Assembly: GCF_000344155.1 (NCBI RefSeq)
Contig: NZ_BAOQ01000009.1
Location: 35,476 to 99,475 of the forward strand
DNA length: 64,000 nucleotides
Source: Gordonia paraffinivorans NBRC 108238
Lineage (GTDB): Bacteria > Actinomycetota > Actinomycetes > Mycobacteriales > Mycobacteriaceae
Direction of reading: 5' to 3'
Positions 56,554-64,000 of the stretch are shown here, piece by piece; position 1 is the first letter of the stretch, and each line of letters starts with the position of its first letter. The translations under genes were made by a program, and so were the position numbers. The notes beneath the pieces were generated by a model that saw only the letters and a list, made by a program, of their open reading frames with translations, did not search any database and was not told the origin of the DNA.

Positions 56554-56579
56554 GTTCGCCCTCTCTGCGTGTTCGGTCG

Positions 56580-56585
56580 TAGGCT
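56580..56585 (+). promoter_or_regulatory. candidate -10 of leaderless PAC2 gene
   Basis: TAGGCT ends six bases before the GTG at 56592, with no Shine-Dalgarno sequence. The whole intergenic region to metH is 51 bp. Confidence 0.55.
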
Positions 56586-56591
56586 GGTTCG

Positions 56592-57473
56592 GTGAACGCT
56601 GAGCAGATGTCCGACCTCCCCCGGCTGCGCAGACCCATTCTGCTCGCAGCCTTCGAGGGATGGAATGACGCCGGAGACGCCGCCAGCAGCGCGGTCGAGC
56701 ATCTCGCACTCGAATGGGACGCCCGTCCGCTCGTCGACATCGACTCCGATGAATACTACGACTTCCAGGTCAACCGTCCCACCATCAAGCTCATCGACGG
56801 CGTGACCAGGCGAATCGAGTGGCCCACGACCTCCATCTCCTGGTGCAGCCCGCGCGGCGCCGACCGCGACATCGTGCTGGTCCGGGGCATCGAGCCGAAC
56901 ATGCGCTGGCGCGCGTTCTGCGCCGAGATCGTCGAACTCGCCCACCGACTCGAGGTCGAGATGACCGTCATGCTCGGCGCGCTCCTCGCCGACACCCCGC
57001 ACACGCGCCCGGTGCCGGTCACCGGATCGGCGTACAGCAGCGAGACCGCCGAGCGGTACAACCTGGCCGAGAGCCGCTACGAGGGTCCCACCGGCATCAC
57101 CGGCGTCCTGCAGGACCTCTTCGTCCAGGCCGGCATGCCGGCGGTGTCCTTCTGGGCCGCGGTCCCGCACTACGTGTCCACGCCGCCCAACCCCAAGGCG
57201 ACCGTCGCCCTGTTGACGCGCGTCGAGGAGGTCCTCGACATCGAGGTGCCGCTCGGGACGCTGCCCGAACAGGCCGAGGAGTGGGAGCGCGCGGTCACCG
57301 AGATGACCGAGGACGACGAGGAGATCGCCGAGTACGTGCGCGGCCTCGAGGAGCGCGGCGACGCCGAACTCGATCCGGACGAGGTCATGGCCAAGATCGA
57401 CGGCGACGCACTCGCCGCCGAGTTCGAGCGCTATCTCAAGCGCCGCGGACAACAGGGGCCGTTCGGAGGGTGA
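56592..57473 (+). CDS. PAC2-family protein (proteasome-assembly-chaperone-like)
   Basis: The 293-residue protein matches the actinobacterial PAC2 family (Rv2125 type): PILLAAFEGWNDAGDAASSAVEHL at the start (in part FEGWNDAGDAASS), VDIDSDEYYDFQVNRPTI, LVRGIEPNMRWRAFC and GLFVQ-like ...VQAGMPAVSFWAAVPHYV. The C-terminal 70 residues are acidic and helical (EDDEEIAEYVRGLEE). The family resembles eukaryotic PAC2, a proteasome assembly chaperone, but a link with bacterial proteasome assembly is unproven; trimeric structures are known. It is coupled by GTGA to the following hydrolase. Confidence 0.9.
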   Translation: MNAEQMSDLPRLRRPILLAAFEGWNDAGDAASSAVEHLALEWDARPLVDIDSDEYYDFQVNRPTIKLIDGVTRRIEWPTTSISWCSPRGADRDIVLVRGIEPNMRWRAFCAEIVELAHRLEVEMTVMLGALLADTPHTRPVPVTGSAYSSETAERYNLAESRYEGPTGITGVLQDLFVQAGMPAVSFWAAVPHYVSTPPNPKATVALLTRVEEVLDIEVPLGTLPEQAEEWERAVTEMTEDDEEIAEYVRGLEERGDAELDPDEVMAKIDGDALAAEFERYLKRRGQQGPFGG

Positions 57474-58579
57474 GCGGCAACCGGTCGACGGCCACCCGCG
57501 TCGGCGCCGGGATCGCGGCGGGCATCGCCACTCTGGGCGCCGGAACCGCGGCGTACGCCGCGCGCAATCTCACCTACGACACCCGGGAGGCGGCCCGACT
57601 CGCGTCCAGCGGGATGCGCGCGCGGGCGGTCACGACACCCGACGGAGCGGTCATCACCTATGGCGAGGGACCCGCGCGCGGTGCTCCCCTGCTGCTCGTC
57701 CACGGCCAGCAGGTGTCGTGGGCGGACTACGCATCCGTCCTCCGCACCCTCACCCGTGACTGGCACGTGTTCGCCGTCGACGCGTTCGGGCACGGCGGTT
57801 CGGAGAAGGACCCGTCGCGGTACCCCGCCCTGCCGCAGACCGAGGCGCTGGCCTGGTTCGTCGAGAACGTCGTCGGCGCTCCCGTCGTCGTCGCGGGTCA
57901 CTCCTCCGGCGGGCTCCTGGCCGTGCGCCTGGCCGCCGACTTCGCCGACCGCGTGCGCGCCGTGCTGATCGAGGACGCGCCCTTCTTCGGGACCGAACCC
58001 GAGCGAGCACGCTCGACCTACGCCTGGCTGGACACGTTCCGCAACATCCACCGTTATCTCGAGGCCGGCGCCTCGGCGGGCGCGGACAGCTGGACCCGGT
58101 ACTGGTTGCAGCACAGCTACCTGCGGACGATGTTCGGCGACCGGGCGTGGCAGTCGCTGGTCCGCGGACCGGTCGAGCGCCGCCTCGACCGCGATCCCCG
58201 CGTCGTCCCGAAGCTGTGGTGGCTGCCGCCCACCCTCAACCGCGCGATCGCGCTCACGGCCTGCCTGCAGGACGGGACGGGCGACTACGACCTGCGCTAC
58301 GGCGAGATGTTCTACGACGGCAGCTGGCTCGCCGGATTCGACCAGGCCGAGACCCTCCGCCGGGTCCGCGTCCCGGCAACCCTGCTGCACACGACGACCC
58401 ACGACCAGGACGGCGTCCTGCTGGGTGCGATGACCTCCGACGACGCCAACCGCGCCCACACGCTCATGCCCGACTGCCTGCTGGTCGACAACATCCCGTC
58501 GGGACACGACATCCACCGGCAGCAGCCGTCGCTCTACCTCGACGCCCTGAACGCGCTGCGGGACCGGATCCGCGGCTGA
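57470..58579 (+). CDS. alpha/beta hydrolase with N-terminal membrane segment
   Basis: The 369-residue protein has an N-terminal hydrophobic stretch (about 10-30, VGAGIAAGIATLGAGTAAYA) that may be a membrane anchor or signal. The alpha/beta hydrolase fold follows: LLLVHGQQVSW (oxyanion loop), VDAFGHGGSEKD, VVAGHSSGGLLAVRLA with the nucleophile Ser in GHSSG, and SGHDIH with the catalytic His. It belongs to the lipase/haloperoxidase-like group; the substrate is unknown. The GTG at 57470 overlaps the PAC2 stop by GTGA, so the two proteins are made together. Confidence 0.85.
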   Translation: MSGNRSTATRVGAGIAAGIATLGAGTAAYAARNLTYDTREAARLASSGMRARAVTTPDGAVITYGEGPARGAPLLLVHGQQVSWADYASVLRTLTRDWHVFAVDAFGHGGSEKDPSRYPALPQTEALAWFVENVVGAPVVVAGHSSGGLLAVRLAADFADRVRAVLIEDAPFFGTEPERARSTYAWLDTFRNIHRYLEAGASAGADSWTRYWLQHSYLRTMFGDRAWQSLVRGPVERRLDRDPRVVPKLWWLPPTLNRAIALTACLQDGTGDYDLRYGEMFYDGSWLAGFDQAETLRRVRVPATLLHTTTHDQDGVLLGAMTSDDANRAHTLMPDCLLVDNIPSGHDIHRQQPSLYLDALNALRDRIRG

Positions 58580-58626
58580 GCCGGACGGTCTCCGCCGAGA
58601 CCAGGCGATCTTCTGACGACACCCGG

Positions 58627-58694
58627 CCGATCTTCTCTATCGAGACTCAGCCGATCTTCTCTATCGAGACTCAGCCGATCTTCTCTATCGAGAC
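58627..58694. repeat. 24-bp tandem repeat at the 3' end of a small gene
   Basis: Two complete copies (58627-58650, 58651-58674) and a 20-bp third copy (58675-58694) of CCGATCTTCTCTATCGAGAC-TCAG are identical. Read on the minus strand, each copy encodes VSIEKIG plus a TGA stop. The third copy is the real C-terminus of the adjacent gene; the other two are silent duplicates after its stop. A degenerate trace, GGCGATCTTCTGACGACA, precedes the array. Confidence 0.85.
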
Positions 58695-58979
58695 AACGGG
58701 CGTGGTGATGCGCCACGTGCGCACATCCGGGTCGTCGGCCGCGCGCACCCAGAACTGGGCGGATTCGCCGAGACGGCAGGACTTGACCCCCAGCAGCGGG
58801 ATGTCCTCGGAGTCGCGGCGCAGCCGGCTCACGGTCCATTCCTCGCTCTCGGTGCCACCGACACCCGGTGCACGCAACAGCGTCATCTCGTCGAAGTCGA
58901 GCAGATACGTGGACGTCCGGGTGACCACGGTGAACACCCCGGAGTCCGTGTCGGGTCGGATCTCTTGCACACGCGCCAC
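58671..58979 (-). CDS. small conserved-type hypothetical protein
   Basis: The 102-residue protein begins with VARVQEIRPDTDSGVFTVVTR and is predicted mainly beta-stranded (TSTYLLDFDEMTLLRAPG, AQFWVRAADDPDVRTWRITTPVVSIEKIG read as two parts). I do not recognise a domain. The start is GTG 58979, preceded at six bases by TAGAGT. Its last seven codons and stop lie in the 24-bp tandem repeat. Neighbours are a hydrolase (convergent) and mshC (upstream, 92-bp gap). Confidence 0.6.
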   Translation of the reverse strand: MARVQEIRPDTDSGVFTVVTRTSTYLLDFDEMTLLRAPGVGGTESEEWTVSRLRRDSEDIPLLGVKSCRLGESAQFWVRAADDPDVRTWRITTPVVSIEKIG

Positions 58980-58985
58980 GAGAGC

Positions 58986-58991
58986 ACTCTA
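58986..58991 (-). promoter_or_regulatory. candidate -10 of the leaderless hypothetical gene
   Basis: On the minus strand TAGAGT is followed by GCTCTC and the GTG at 58979; no Shine-Dalgarno sequence is seen. Confidence 0.5.
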
Positions 58992-59071
58992 CCCAGTGCG
59001 GCCGGCGACCGTCGTGCGGTGTCGCCGGCACGCACGCCCGGTCGACTCCTGCCGCAACCGATCTCGGCCGA

Positions 59072-60325
59072 TCAGCCGGCCTGCGGAGTCCGCGGGATGC
59101 CGAGCAGCGCGTCGACCGCGGCGGCCAGCTCGCCCGGCGCGGTGGCCGAGGAGCCGATGCCGATGCGCACGTCCTCGCACCACCCGTCCACGGCGGCCAG
59201 CGCCTTGGGGGTGTCGAGGTCGTCGGCGAGGTGCTGGCGCACGCGTGCGATGACCTCGGTCGCGTCCGGGCCGGTTGCCGCGGCGAAGGCGCTGCGCCAG
59301 CGGGCGAGGCGCTCGACGGCCGTGTCGAGGACACCCTGCGTCCACATGCGGTCGCCACGGTAGTGGTCGGCCAGCAACGCCAGCCGGATCGCGGCCGGGT
59401 CGACGCCGTCGCGGCGCAGGTGCGAGACGAAGACCAGGTTGCCGCGGCTCTTGGACATCTTCTCGCCGTCGAGGCCGACCATGCCGGTGTGCACGTAGTG
59501 GCGGGCGAAGCGACGCGAATCGGTCAGCGCCTCACCGTGGGCCGCGGAGAACTCGTGGTGCGGGAAGATCAGGTCGTTGCCGCCGCCCTGGATGTCGAAC
59601 TCGATGCCGAGGCGGTTCAGCGCGATCGCCGAGCACTCGATGTGCCAGCCGGGCCGGCCCGGACCGAACGGCGAATCCCACGACGGCTCGCCCTCCCGCT
59701 TCGCGCGCCACAGCAGCGCGTCGAGCGGATCGCGCTTGCCCGGGCGGTCGGGGTCGCCGCCGCGCTCGGCGAAGAAGCGCGCCATGGTCTCGCGGTCGTA
59801 GCCGGACTCGTAGCCGAACTGCTCGGTCGCGTCGGTCCGGAAGTAGACGTCCGGGTACTCCGCGTCGTCGACGACGTAGGCCGCGCCCGAGGCCAGCAGC
59901 TTCTCCACGACCTCGATGACCTCGCCGATGGACTCGACGGCGCCGACGTAGTCGCGCGGCGGCAGGACACGCAGCGCGGTCATGTCGTCACGGAAGAGCT
60001 GGGTCTCGCGTGCGCCCAGGTCGCGCCAGTCCACTCCGTCGCGGTCGGCGCGCTCGAACAGCGGATCGTCGACGTCGGTGACGTTCTGGACGTAGTGAAC
60101 GTCGTGGCCCTGGTCGCGCAGCACGCGGTTGATCTGGTCGAAGGTCACGTAGGTGGCGGCATGACCCAGGTGGGTCGCGTCGTACGGGGTGATCCCGCAG
60201 ACGTACATGGTGGCGGTCTCCCCCGGCGCCACGGGGCGGACGGCTCGGTCGGCGGTGTCGTAGAGACGGAGGGCGGGTCCACCGCCGGGTACCACCGGAA
60301 GTTCCACATCGGGCCACGACTGCAT
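59072..60325 (-). CDS. mshC: mycothiol ligase MshC (cysteine:GlcN-Ins ligase)
   Basis: MshC joins cysteine to GlcN-inositol in the ATP-dependent third-last step of mycothiol synthesis. The 417-residue protein is related to cysteinyl-tRNA synthetase but shorter. It has the zinc ligand Cys43 in [17 protein letters not shown] with the HIGH-like Tx[14 protein letters not shown] with the second zinc Cys, [14 protein letters not shown] and the KMSKSRGN loop. It lacks the anticodon-binding extension. The ATG at 60325 is chosen over one 13 codons upstream and is supported by a TANNNT element. In M. tuberculosis cysQ follows upstream; here it is absent. Confidence 0.95.
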   Translation of the reverse strand: MQSWPDVELPVVPGGGPALRLYDTADRAVRPVAPGETATMYVCGITPYDATHLGHAATYVTFDQINRVLRDQGHDVHYVQNVTDVDDPLFERADRDGVDWRDLGARETQLFRDDMTALRVLPPRDYVGAVESIGEVIEVVEKLLASGAAYVVDDAEYPDVYFRTDATEQFGYESGYDRETMARFFAERGGDPDRPGKRDPLDALLWRAKREGEPSWDSPFGPGRPGWHIECSAIALNRLGIEFDIQGGGNDLIFPHHEFSAAHGEALTDSRRFARHYVHTGMVGLDGEKMSKSRGNLVFVSHLRRDGVDPAAIRLALLADHYRGDRMWTQGVLDTAVERLARWRSAFAAATGPDATEVIARVRQHLADDLDTPKALAAVDGWCEDVRIGIGSSATAPGELAAAVDALLGIPRTPQAG

Positions 60326-60332
60326 GGCGTCC

Positions 60333-60338
60333 ACTGTA
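60333..60338 (-). promoter_or_regulatory. candidate -10 of leaderless mshC
   Basis: On the minus strand TACAGT is followed by seven bases (GGACGCC) and the ATG at 60325. This supports the shorter start of mshC. Confidence 0.5.
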
Positions 60339-60444
60339 TTGCCCGCCGCGCGGACGGTGTTCACGGGCCGTCCGGTGCACGGGCCGCCGCGGTCGCGGGG
60401 CCGTCCGGGACAGCGCGATCAGAGCCGGGACACCGCGGCAGGCG

Positions 60445-61359
60445 TCAGAACGGGGGCCACGGGATGGGACGACGCCCGGGCGGGAACGGCATCGTCGCGT
60501 TCTCCGCGATCACCATCGCCCGCAGCGTCAACGCCTCGATCTCGTCCGCGGTGATCAGCTCCCGCAGTTCCTCGCGCAACTCCGAACCCGCGGTCTCGAG
60601 CTGCTCGACCAGCGTCGCGACGTCGGCGACGAGATGGGCCGGCACCTGCTCTCCCGCCCAGCCCCACAGGACCGTTCGCAGTTTGTCCTCGGAGTGCAGG
60701 CAGATCCCGTGGTCGATGCCGTAGACCCCGCCGTCGAGCCCCTCGAGCACGTGGCCGCCCTTGCGGTCGGCGTTGTTGAGCACCACGTCGAGCACCGCGA
60801 GACGTTGCAGCCGCGGGTCGTCGGCGTGCACGAGGACCACCGGCTCGCCGGTGTGGTCGTAGGCCTCGAGCACCGCGAAGAAGCCGGTGGGCACGGAGTC
60901 GGCGGGACACAGGTCGACCAGGTCCACCCGCGGCGATCCGGCGTCGGCGCGCGGGTGTTCGGAATTGTCCGGGGTCTCGATCCAGCGCTGCACCATGCCC
61001 GGACCCACCGGGCCGTCACGATGCACCGTGGCGGGTATCGCGCCCCAGCCGAGCGCCTCGGAGACGAGGTACGACGCCACCTCTCGCCCGGCCAGCGTGC
61101 CGTCGGGGAAATCCCAGAGCGGGACCTCGCCGCGGACCGGCTTGTAGACACACCGCAGTTCGGTGTCGTCGAGCGCGGCGTCGCACACGAGCGTGGCGTT
61201 GCTCGCCGACGGGATGCGCCCGAGGATGGTCAGTTCGCCCTCGCGCAGGACGTCGAGGACCGCCACCTCCGACGCTGACTCCGAAAGCGATTCCGACGCA
61301 ACGGCTTCTGACGCAACGGGCTCCGATGCAGCGGGCTCCGACGCGGGTTCGGGCGTCAT
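60445..61359 (-). CDS. SCO1664-family protein with PI3/PI4-kinase-like fold
   Basis: The 304-residue protein matches the SCO1664 family of actinobacteria. After a repetitive Ser/Ala/Glu tail (residues 1-30, ASEPVASEAVASES), it has LGRIPSASNATLVCDA, CVYKPVRGEVPLWDFPDGTL (the ATP-lysine-like YKP), VLDVVLNNADRKGGHVL (catalytic-loop-like NADRKxxH) and YGIDHGICLH (metal-binding DxG-like). The pattern YKP..., NxDRKxxN/H..., IDHG is that of PI3/PI4-kinase-like or HipA-like enzymes. Substrate unknown. ATG 61359 overlaps the DUF3090 stop by ATGA. It lies upstream of mshC. Confidence 0.85.
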   Translation of the reverse strand: MTPEPASEPAASEPVASEAVASESLSESASEVAVLDVLREGELTILGRIPSASNATLVCDAALDDTELRCVYKPVRGEVPLWDFPDGTLAGREVASYLVSEALGWGAIPATVHRDGPVGPGMVQRWIETPDNSEHPRADAGSPRVDLVDLCPADSVPTGFFAVLEAYDHTGEPVVLVHADDPRLQRLAVLDVVLNNADRKGGHVLEGLDGGVYGIDHGICLHSEDKLRTVLWGWAGEQVPAHLVADVATLVEQLETAGSELREELRELITADEIEALTLRAMVIAENATMPFPPGRRPIPWPPF

Positions 61360-62054
61360 GGCCGTTCGGGACCGGTCTCGTCCGGGTCGTCGGGATCGTC
61401 CGGCTCGTCGTCGTCCTCGACGGAGAAGCTCGGGTCGCCCTGCGCGGCAAGGCTGTTGAAGACCGCCGGGTCGATGAAGTCGAGCGACTTGCTGAGCTCG
61501 GCGTCCCGCTTGTAGCCGTTGGTGCGCACGCACAGATGCCCGTTCGGGTCGAGCGGCTCGTTGCACAGCGGACAGGGCTGTCGACCGGCCGAGATGACCT
61601 TCGCCGAGCGCGCGGCGAACTCGCGCGCCGCCGCGGTGCTCAGGAAGACCCGCACCGCGTCGGGGCCCTCGTCGGTGTCGTCGAGGACGACGCTCTCGTC
61701 GAACTCGCCCTCGGTGATGGCGAGCAGCTCGACGACGACGGCCTCGGACTCGGCGTCCCAACCCAATCCCATGGTGCCCACGCGGAACTCGGCGTCGACC
61801 GGCATCACCAGCGGGCTCAGATCGCCGACGCGGTCGGTCGGCGGCGGCACCGGGGTGCCGAACCGGCGGTGGATCTCGTCGAGCAGTGCGCCGATCCGGT
61901 CGGCCAGAATCTGGACCTGCTGCTTCTCCAGCATCACGCTGACGACGCGGGACTCGTGCACGGCCTGGAGGTAGAACGTGCGGTCACCGGGTTGCCCGAT
62001 GGTGCCGGCGATGAACCGGTCCGGACTCCGGAACACGTGGATCGCTCGGGACAT
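61356..62054 (-). CDS. DUF3090-family protein with a zinc-ribbon-like site
   Basis: The 232-residue protein belongs to DUF3090. It begins MSRAIHVFRSPDRFIAGTIG, has MLEKQQVQILADRIGALLDEI (coiled/helical), DAESEAVVVELLAITEG, and a metal site CPLCNEPLDPNGHLCVRTNG with Cys161, Cys164, His173 and Cys175. The tail (about 212-232) is acidic (DDDEPDDPDDPDE). Function is unknown. ATG 62054 follows GAGGAGGTG, a strong ribosome-binding site, and the 3' end overlaps the SCO1664-type gene by ATGA. Confidence 0.85.
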   Translation of the reverse strand: MSRAIHVFRSPDRFIAGTIGQPGDRTFYLQAVHESRVVSVMLEKQQVQILADRIGALLDEIHRRFGTPVPPPTDRVGDLSPLVMPVDAEFRVGTMGLGWDAESEAVVVELLAITEGEFDESVVLDDTDEGPDAVRVFLSTAAAREFAARSAKVISAGRQPCPLCNEPLDPNGHLCVRTNGYKRDAELSKSLDFIDPAVFNSLAAQGDPSFSVEDDDEPDDPDDPDETGPERP

Positions 62055-62079
62055 CACACCTCCTCGACTGTTGTGTTCA

Positions 62080-62817
62080 TTATCGCGACGTCGCCGGGAC
62101 CGTCGCAGACGCGTCGGCGTCGGCGCCGGTCTCACCGCCCACGACCGCGTCGTCGGCGGCCGCGGCCTCGCGGGGCGGCCGGGGCACCGGGACCTTCGCG
62201 GTGTGGTTCACGGTGTGCACGTACGGCCGCGCCGAGCCGTAGCGGATCACGCTGATCGACGCCGGCTCGACCACGATCCGCTGGAACGAGTCGAGGTGGC
62301 TGCCCATCGCGTCGGCGATCACCGACTTGATGACGTCGCCGTGGGAACAGGCCACCCACACCCCCGACCCGTCGGGCCCGCCGTAGATGCGGTCGAGCTC
62401 GCGCACGGCGCGCACCGCGCGGGCCTGGACGTCGGCGAGTCCCTCGCCGTCGGGGAAGACCGCGGCCGACGGCTGCTGCTGCACCACCTTCCACAGCGGC
62501 TCGCCCAGCAGCTCCTTGATGGGGCGGCCGGTCCAGCCGCCGTAGTCGACCTCGATGAGCTCGTCGACGACGATCTCCGGCGGACGGTCGCCGTTGGTGC
62601 CCAGGGCGCTCAGCAGCGGCGCCACGGTCTCCGCGCACCGGTCGAGCGGCGAGCGGGCCACGGCCCGGATCTCGCCGAGGTAGTCGCCGAGTCGGGTCAC
62701 CAGGTCGTCCGCCTGTGCGCGGCCCCGGTCGTCGAGGTGGACTCCGGGGCTGCGACCGGCGAGCAGGCCTGAGGTGTTCGCCGTCGAACGGCCGTGCCGG
62801 AGAAGGATCACGGTCAT
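62080..62817 (-). CDS. histidine-phosphatase (MSMEG_4193-type putative phosphomutase)
   Basis: The 245-residue protein is of the histidine phosphatase superfamily. It begins MTVILLRHGRSTANTSGLLAGR with the phospho-accepting His8. It has VARSPLDRCAETVAPLL with the conserved Arg, LIEVDYGGWTGRPIKELL with the acid Glu, and VWVACSHGDVIKSVIAD with the second His. It matches the group annotated as MSMEG_4193-type phosphomutases. It is likely co-transcribed with DUF3090 and the SCO1664-type kinase fold. ATG 62817, with TATGGT six bases upstream, is preferred over a longer in-frame start. Confidence 0.88.
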   Translation of the reverse strand: MTVILLRHGRSTANTSGLLAGRSPGVHLDDRGRAQADDLVTRLGDYLGEIRAVARSPLDRCAETVAPLLSALGTNGDRPPEIVVDELIEVDYGGWTGRPIKELLGEPLWKVVQQQPSAAVFPDGEGLADVQARAVRAVRELDRIYGGPDGSGVWVACSHGDVIKSVIADAMGSHLDSFQRIVVEPASISVIRYGSARPYVHTVNHTAKVPVPRPPREAAAADDAVVGGETGADADASATVPATSR

Positions 62818-62823
62818 TCCACA

Positions 62824-62829
62824 ACCATA
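62824..62829 (-). promoter_or_regulatory. candidate -10 of the phosphatase-DUF3090-SCO1664 operon
   Basis: On the minus strand TATGGT is followed by TGTGGA and the ATG at 62817; no Shine-Dalgarno sequence is seen. It would start the whole operon leaderless. Confidence 0.55.
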
Positions 62830-62886
62830 GGCATGAGACCGGACACGCCGCACACGACGAACCCGCGCGGAGCTGGATCTGCGGGA

Positions 62887-63729
62887 TCAGGTGGCCGGGA
62901 TGACGCCCGTCGACAACAGGATGATCAGCGTCACGCCGAGGATCACCCGGTAGCCGCCGAACCAGTTCATCGAGTGGGAGCCGACGAACTTCAGCAACCA
63001 GGCGATCGCCGCGTAGCCGACGACGAACGCCACGAGCGTCGCCACGAGCAACTGCGGACCGGTGGCCTCCATGCCCGAGCCGCTCGGGCTGAACGCATCG
63101 GGCAGGCTGAACAGGCCCGAGGCGGTCACCGCGGGGATGGCCAGCAGGAACGAGAACCGGAACGCGGCCTCGCGCTCGAGGCCCAGGAACAGGCCGGCGC
63201 TGGCCGTCGCTCCCGACCGCGAGACACCGGGGATGAGGGCGAGACACTGGGCGGCGCCCATCGTGAGGCCGTCGCGCAGCGTCAGCTTCTCCAGCGGACG
63301 CTGCTTCTTGCCGTACCGCTCGGCCAGCCAGAACACGCCCGCGAACACGATCAGCATGACCGCCACCAGCCACAGGTTGCGTCCGCTGGTGCGGATCTCG
63401 TCCTTGAACAGGTATCCGATGAGACCGATCGGGATGGTCGCGAAGATCACATACCAGCCGATCCGGTAGTCGAGGTCGCGTTCGTCCGCGTCGAACAGAC
63501 CCCGGAACCACGCCGCGATGATGCGGACGATGTCACGCGCGAAGAACAACAGCACGGCCGCCTCGGTGCCGAGCTGGGTGACCGCGGTGAACGAGGCCCC
63601 GGCGTCCTCGCCGAACATGAGCTCCGAGGCGATGCGCAGGTGCCCGGACGACGAGATCGGCAGGAACTCGGTGAGACCCTGCAGCGCCCCGAGGACGATC
63701 GACTGGGTCCAGGTCATGGTGTCGGTCAC
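62887..63729 (-). CDS. uppP: undecaprenyl-diphosphate phosphatase UppP (BacA)
   Basis: UppP dephosphorylates undecaprenyl diphosphate to recycle the carrier for peptidoglycan and other wall polymers; it also confers bacitracin resistance. The 280-residue integral membrane protein has eight or so helices, the signatures [13 protein letters not shown] (residues 19-31, with the catalytic Glu) and PGVSRSGAT, with the conserved Ser and Arg. GTG 63729 is taken as the start, with TAGCAT eight bases upstream; the ATG at 63717 is an alternative. It is divergent from a lipoprotein gene as in M. tuberculosis. Confidence 0.95.
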   Translation of the reverse strand: MTDTMTWTQSIVLGALQGLTEFLPISSSGHLRIASELMFGEDAGASFTAVTQLGTEAAVLLFFARDIVRIIAAWFRGLFDADERDLDYRIGWYVIFATIPIGLIGYLFKDEIRTSGRNLWLVAVMLIVFAGVFWLAERYGKKQRPLEKLTLRDGLTMGAAQCLALIPGVSRSGATASAGLFLGLEREAAFRFSFLLAIPAVTASGLFSLPDAFSPSGSGMEATGPQLLVATLVAFVVGYAAIAWLLKFVGSHSMNWFGGYRVILGVTLIILLSTGVIPAT

Positions 63730-63737
63730 GGCGCCCG

Positions 63738-63743
63738 ATGCTA
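63738..63743 (-). promoter_or_regulatory. candidate -10 of uppP
   Basis: On the minus strand TAGCAT is followed by eight bases and the GTG at 63729. The spacing is slightly longer than in the other leaderless candidates, so support is weaker. Confidence 0.4.
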
Positions 63744-63817
63744 CTGGTACCCGCGGCGGCGCCCACCCGGTCGACCCGGCCGCCGGGGCCGGTCGGCCGG
63801 TCGCGCAAGATGGATTC

Positions 63818-64000
63818 ATGCACTCGCCCAGACGATCGCGCCCCCGTCACCAGCCCCCGAGAGGCCTCGCACGGTTGCGGCGCCCCGTCGCCGCGGCGGC
63901 CGCGTTCGCCGCGGGTGTGGCGATCATCACGGCCTGCGGGTCCGACGACAACGGCACCCCGGACGTCGCGACGGTCGCCCCCGCGACCCCCTCCGAGGCA
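63818..64000 (+). CDS. lipoprotein precursor, cut by the window edge (LppL-like position)
   Basis: Sixty-one codons are visible from ATG 63818. They show a basic N-terminus (about ten Arg in the first 27 residues), a hydrophobic core ([16 protein letters not shown]) and a lipobox ITAC with the lipidated Cys followed by [10 protein letters not shown] mature part rich in Ala, Thr and Pro begins. It is a predicted lipoprotein; the remaining sequence is off the edge. Its place divergent from uppP matches lppL (Rv2138), but no homology can be judged from this fragment. Lnt in this window would N-acylate it. Confidence 0.8.
   Translation, partial: MHSPRRSRPRHQPPRGLARLRRPVAAAAAFAAGVAIITACGSDDNGTPDVATVAPATPSEA

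Noticed and set aside
58627..58694. CRISPR-like array
   Set aside because: The units are directly adjacent with no spacers, only 24 bp long and only three in number, and no cas genes are near.

Overview
The window is about 68-70% G+C by eye, densely coded, and carries lineage markers of mycolic-acid actinobacteria (order Mycobacteriales): a Pup-proteasome system, mycothiol synthesis (mshC), an F420-type biliverdin reductase, polyprenol-phosphomannose synthase, RbpA and a DprE2-like reductase. Gene order, compared from memory, runs largely parallel to Mycobacterium tuberculosis Rv2050-Rv2138. Interruptions and the split lnt/ppm1 pair make a Gordonia-like organism my best guess; this is inference, since no rRNA is present. 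I see no tRNA, rRNA, CRISPR array, prophage or intact insertion sequence.

Layout. 1-389: non-coding, with an rRNA-leader-like boxA motif and a long hairpin but no rRNA. 390-4546 (minus): an MpaB-type oxygenase, a VOC protein, two small Cys-containing proteins, a DUF3263 protein and a DUF475 membrane protein. 4802-10041: rbpA, then (minus) ppm1, lnt, an amidohydrolase and fxsA. 10123-20986: cobalamin cluster, with cobN (minus) behind a B12 riboswitch, divergent cobG-cobH-cobIJ, then (minus) a DprE2-like SDR followed by cobL-cobM-cobK joined by GTGA overlaps. 21049-24566: F420-dependent biliverdin reductase, PepQ-type peptidase, 5'-3' exonuclease and a DUF4333 protein. 24797-35991 (minus): helY-tatC, tatA, pafB-pafC, pafA, pup-prcB-prcA and dop. 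36073-41129: glgP and an Rv1747-like FHA/ABC exporter sit between dop and mpa (41235-43022). 43216-49213: trmI, a RecB-type nuclease, a thioesterase, hisG, hisE, a HAD phosphatase, an XRE/MmyB regulator and a CinA-type deamidase. 49301-52927: a frameshifted alpha/beta hydrolase, an MFS exporter with its MarR regulator, and an enoyl-CoA hydratase. 52950-64000: metH, a PAC2 protein, an alpha/beta hydrolase, a short hypothetical gene with a 24-bp tandem repeat at its 3' end, mshC, the SCO1664-family/DUF3090/histidine-phosphatase trio, uppP, and the start of a lipoprotein gene.

How the genes work together. Dop deamidates Pup, PafA ligates it to targets, Mpa unfolds the targets and PrcBA degrades them; PafBC regulates transcription after DNA damage. 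The cobalamin cluster supplies the cofactor for MetH, and the riboswitch before cobN closes a feedback loop. Lnt and Ppm1 serve lipoprotein acylation and lipoglycan mannosylation.

Two recurrent sequence features stand out. Many genes overlap by GTGA/ATGA, which implies translational coupling. About sixteen starts are preceded by a TANNNT hexamer 6-8 nt upstream without a Shine-Dalgarno sequence, which implies leaderless mRNAs, several in compact divergent pairs.
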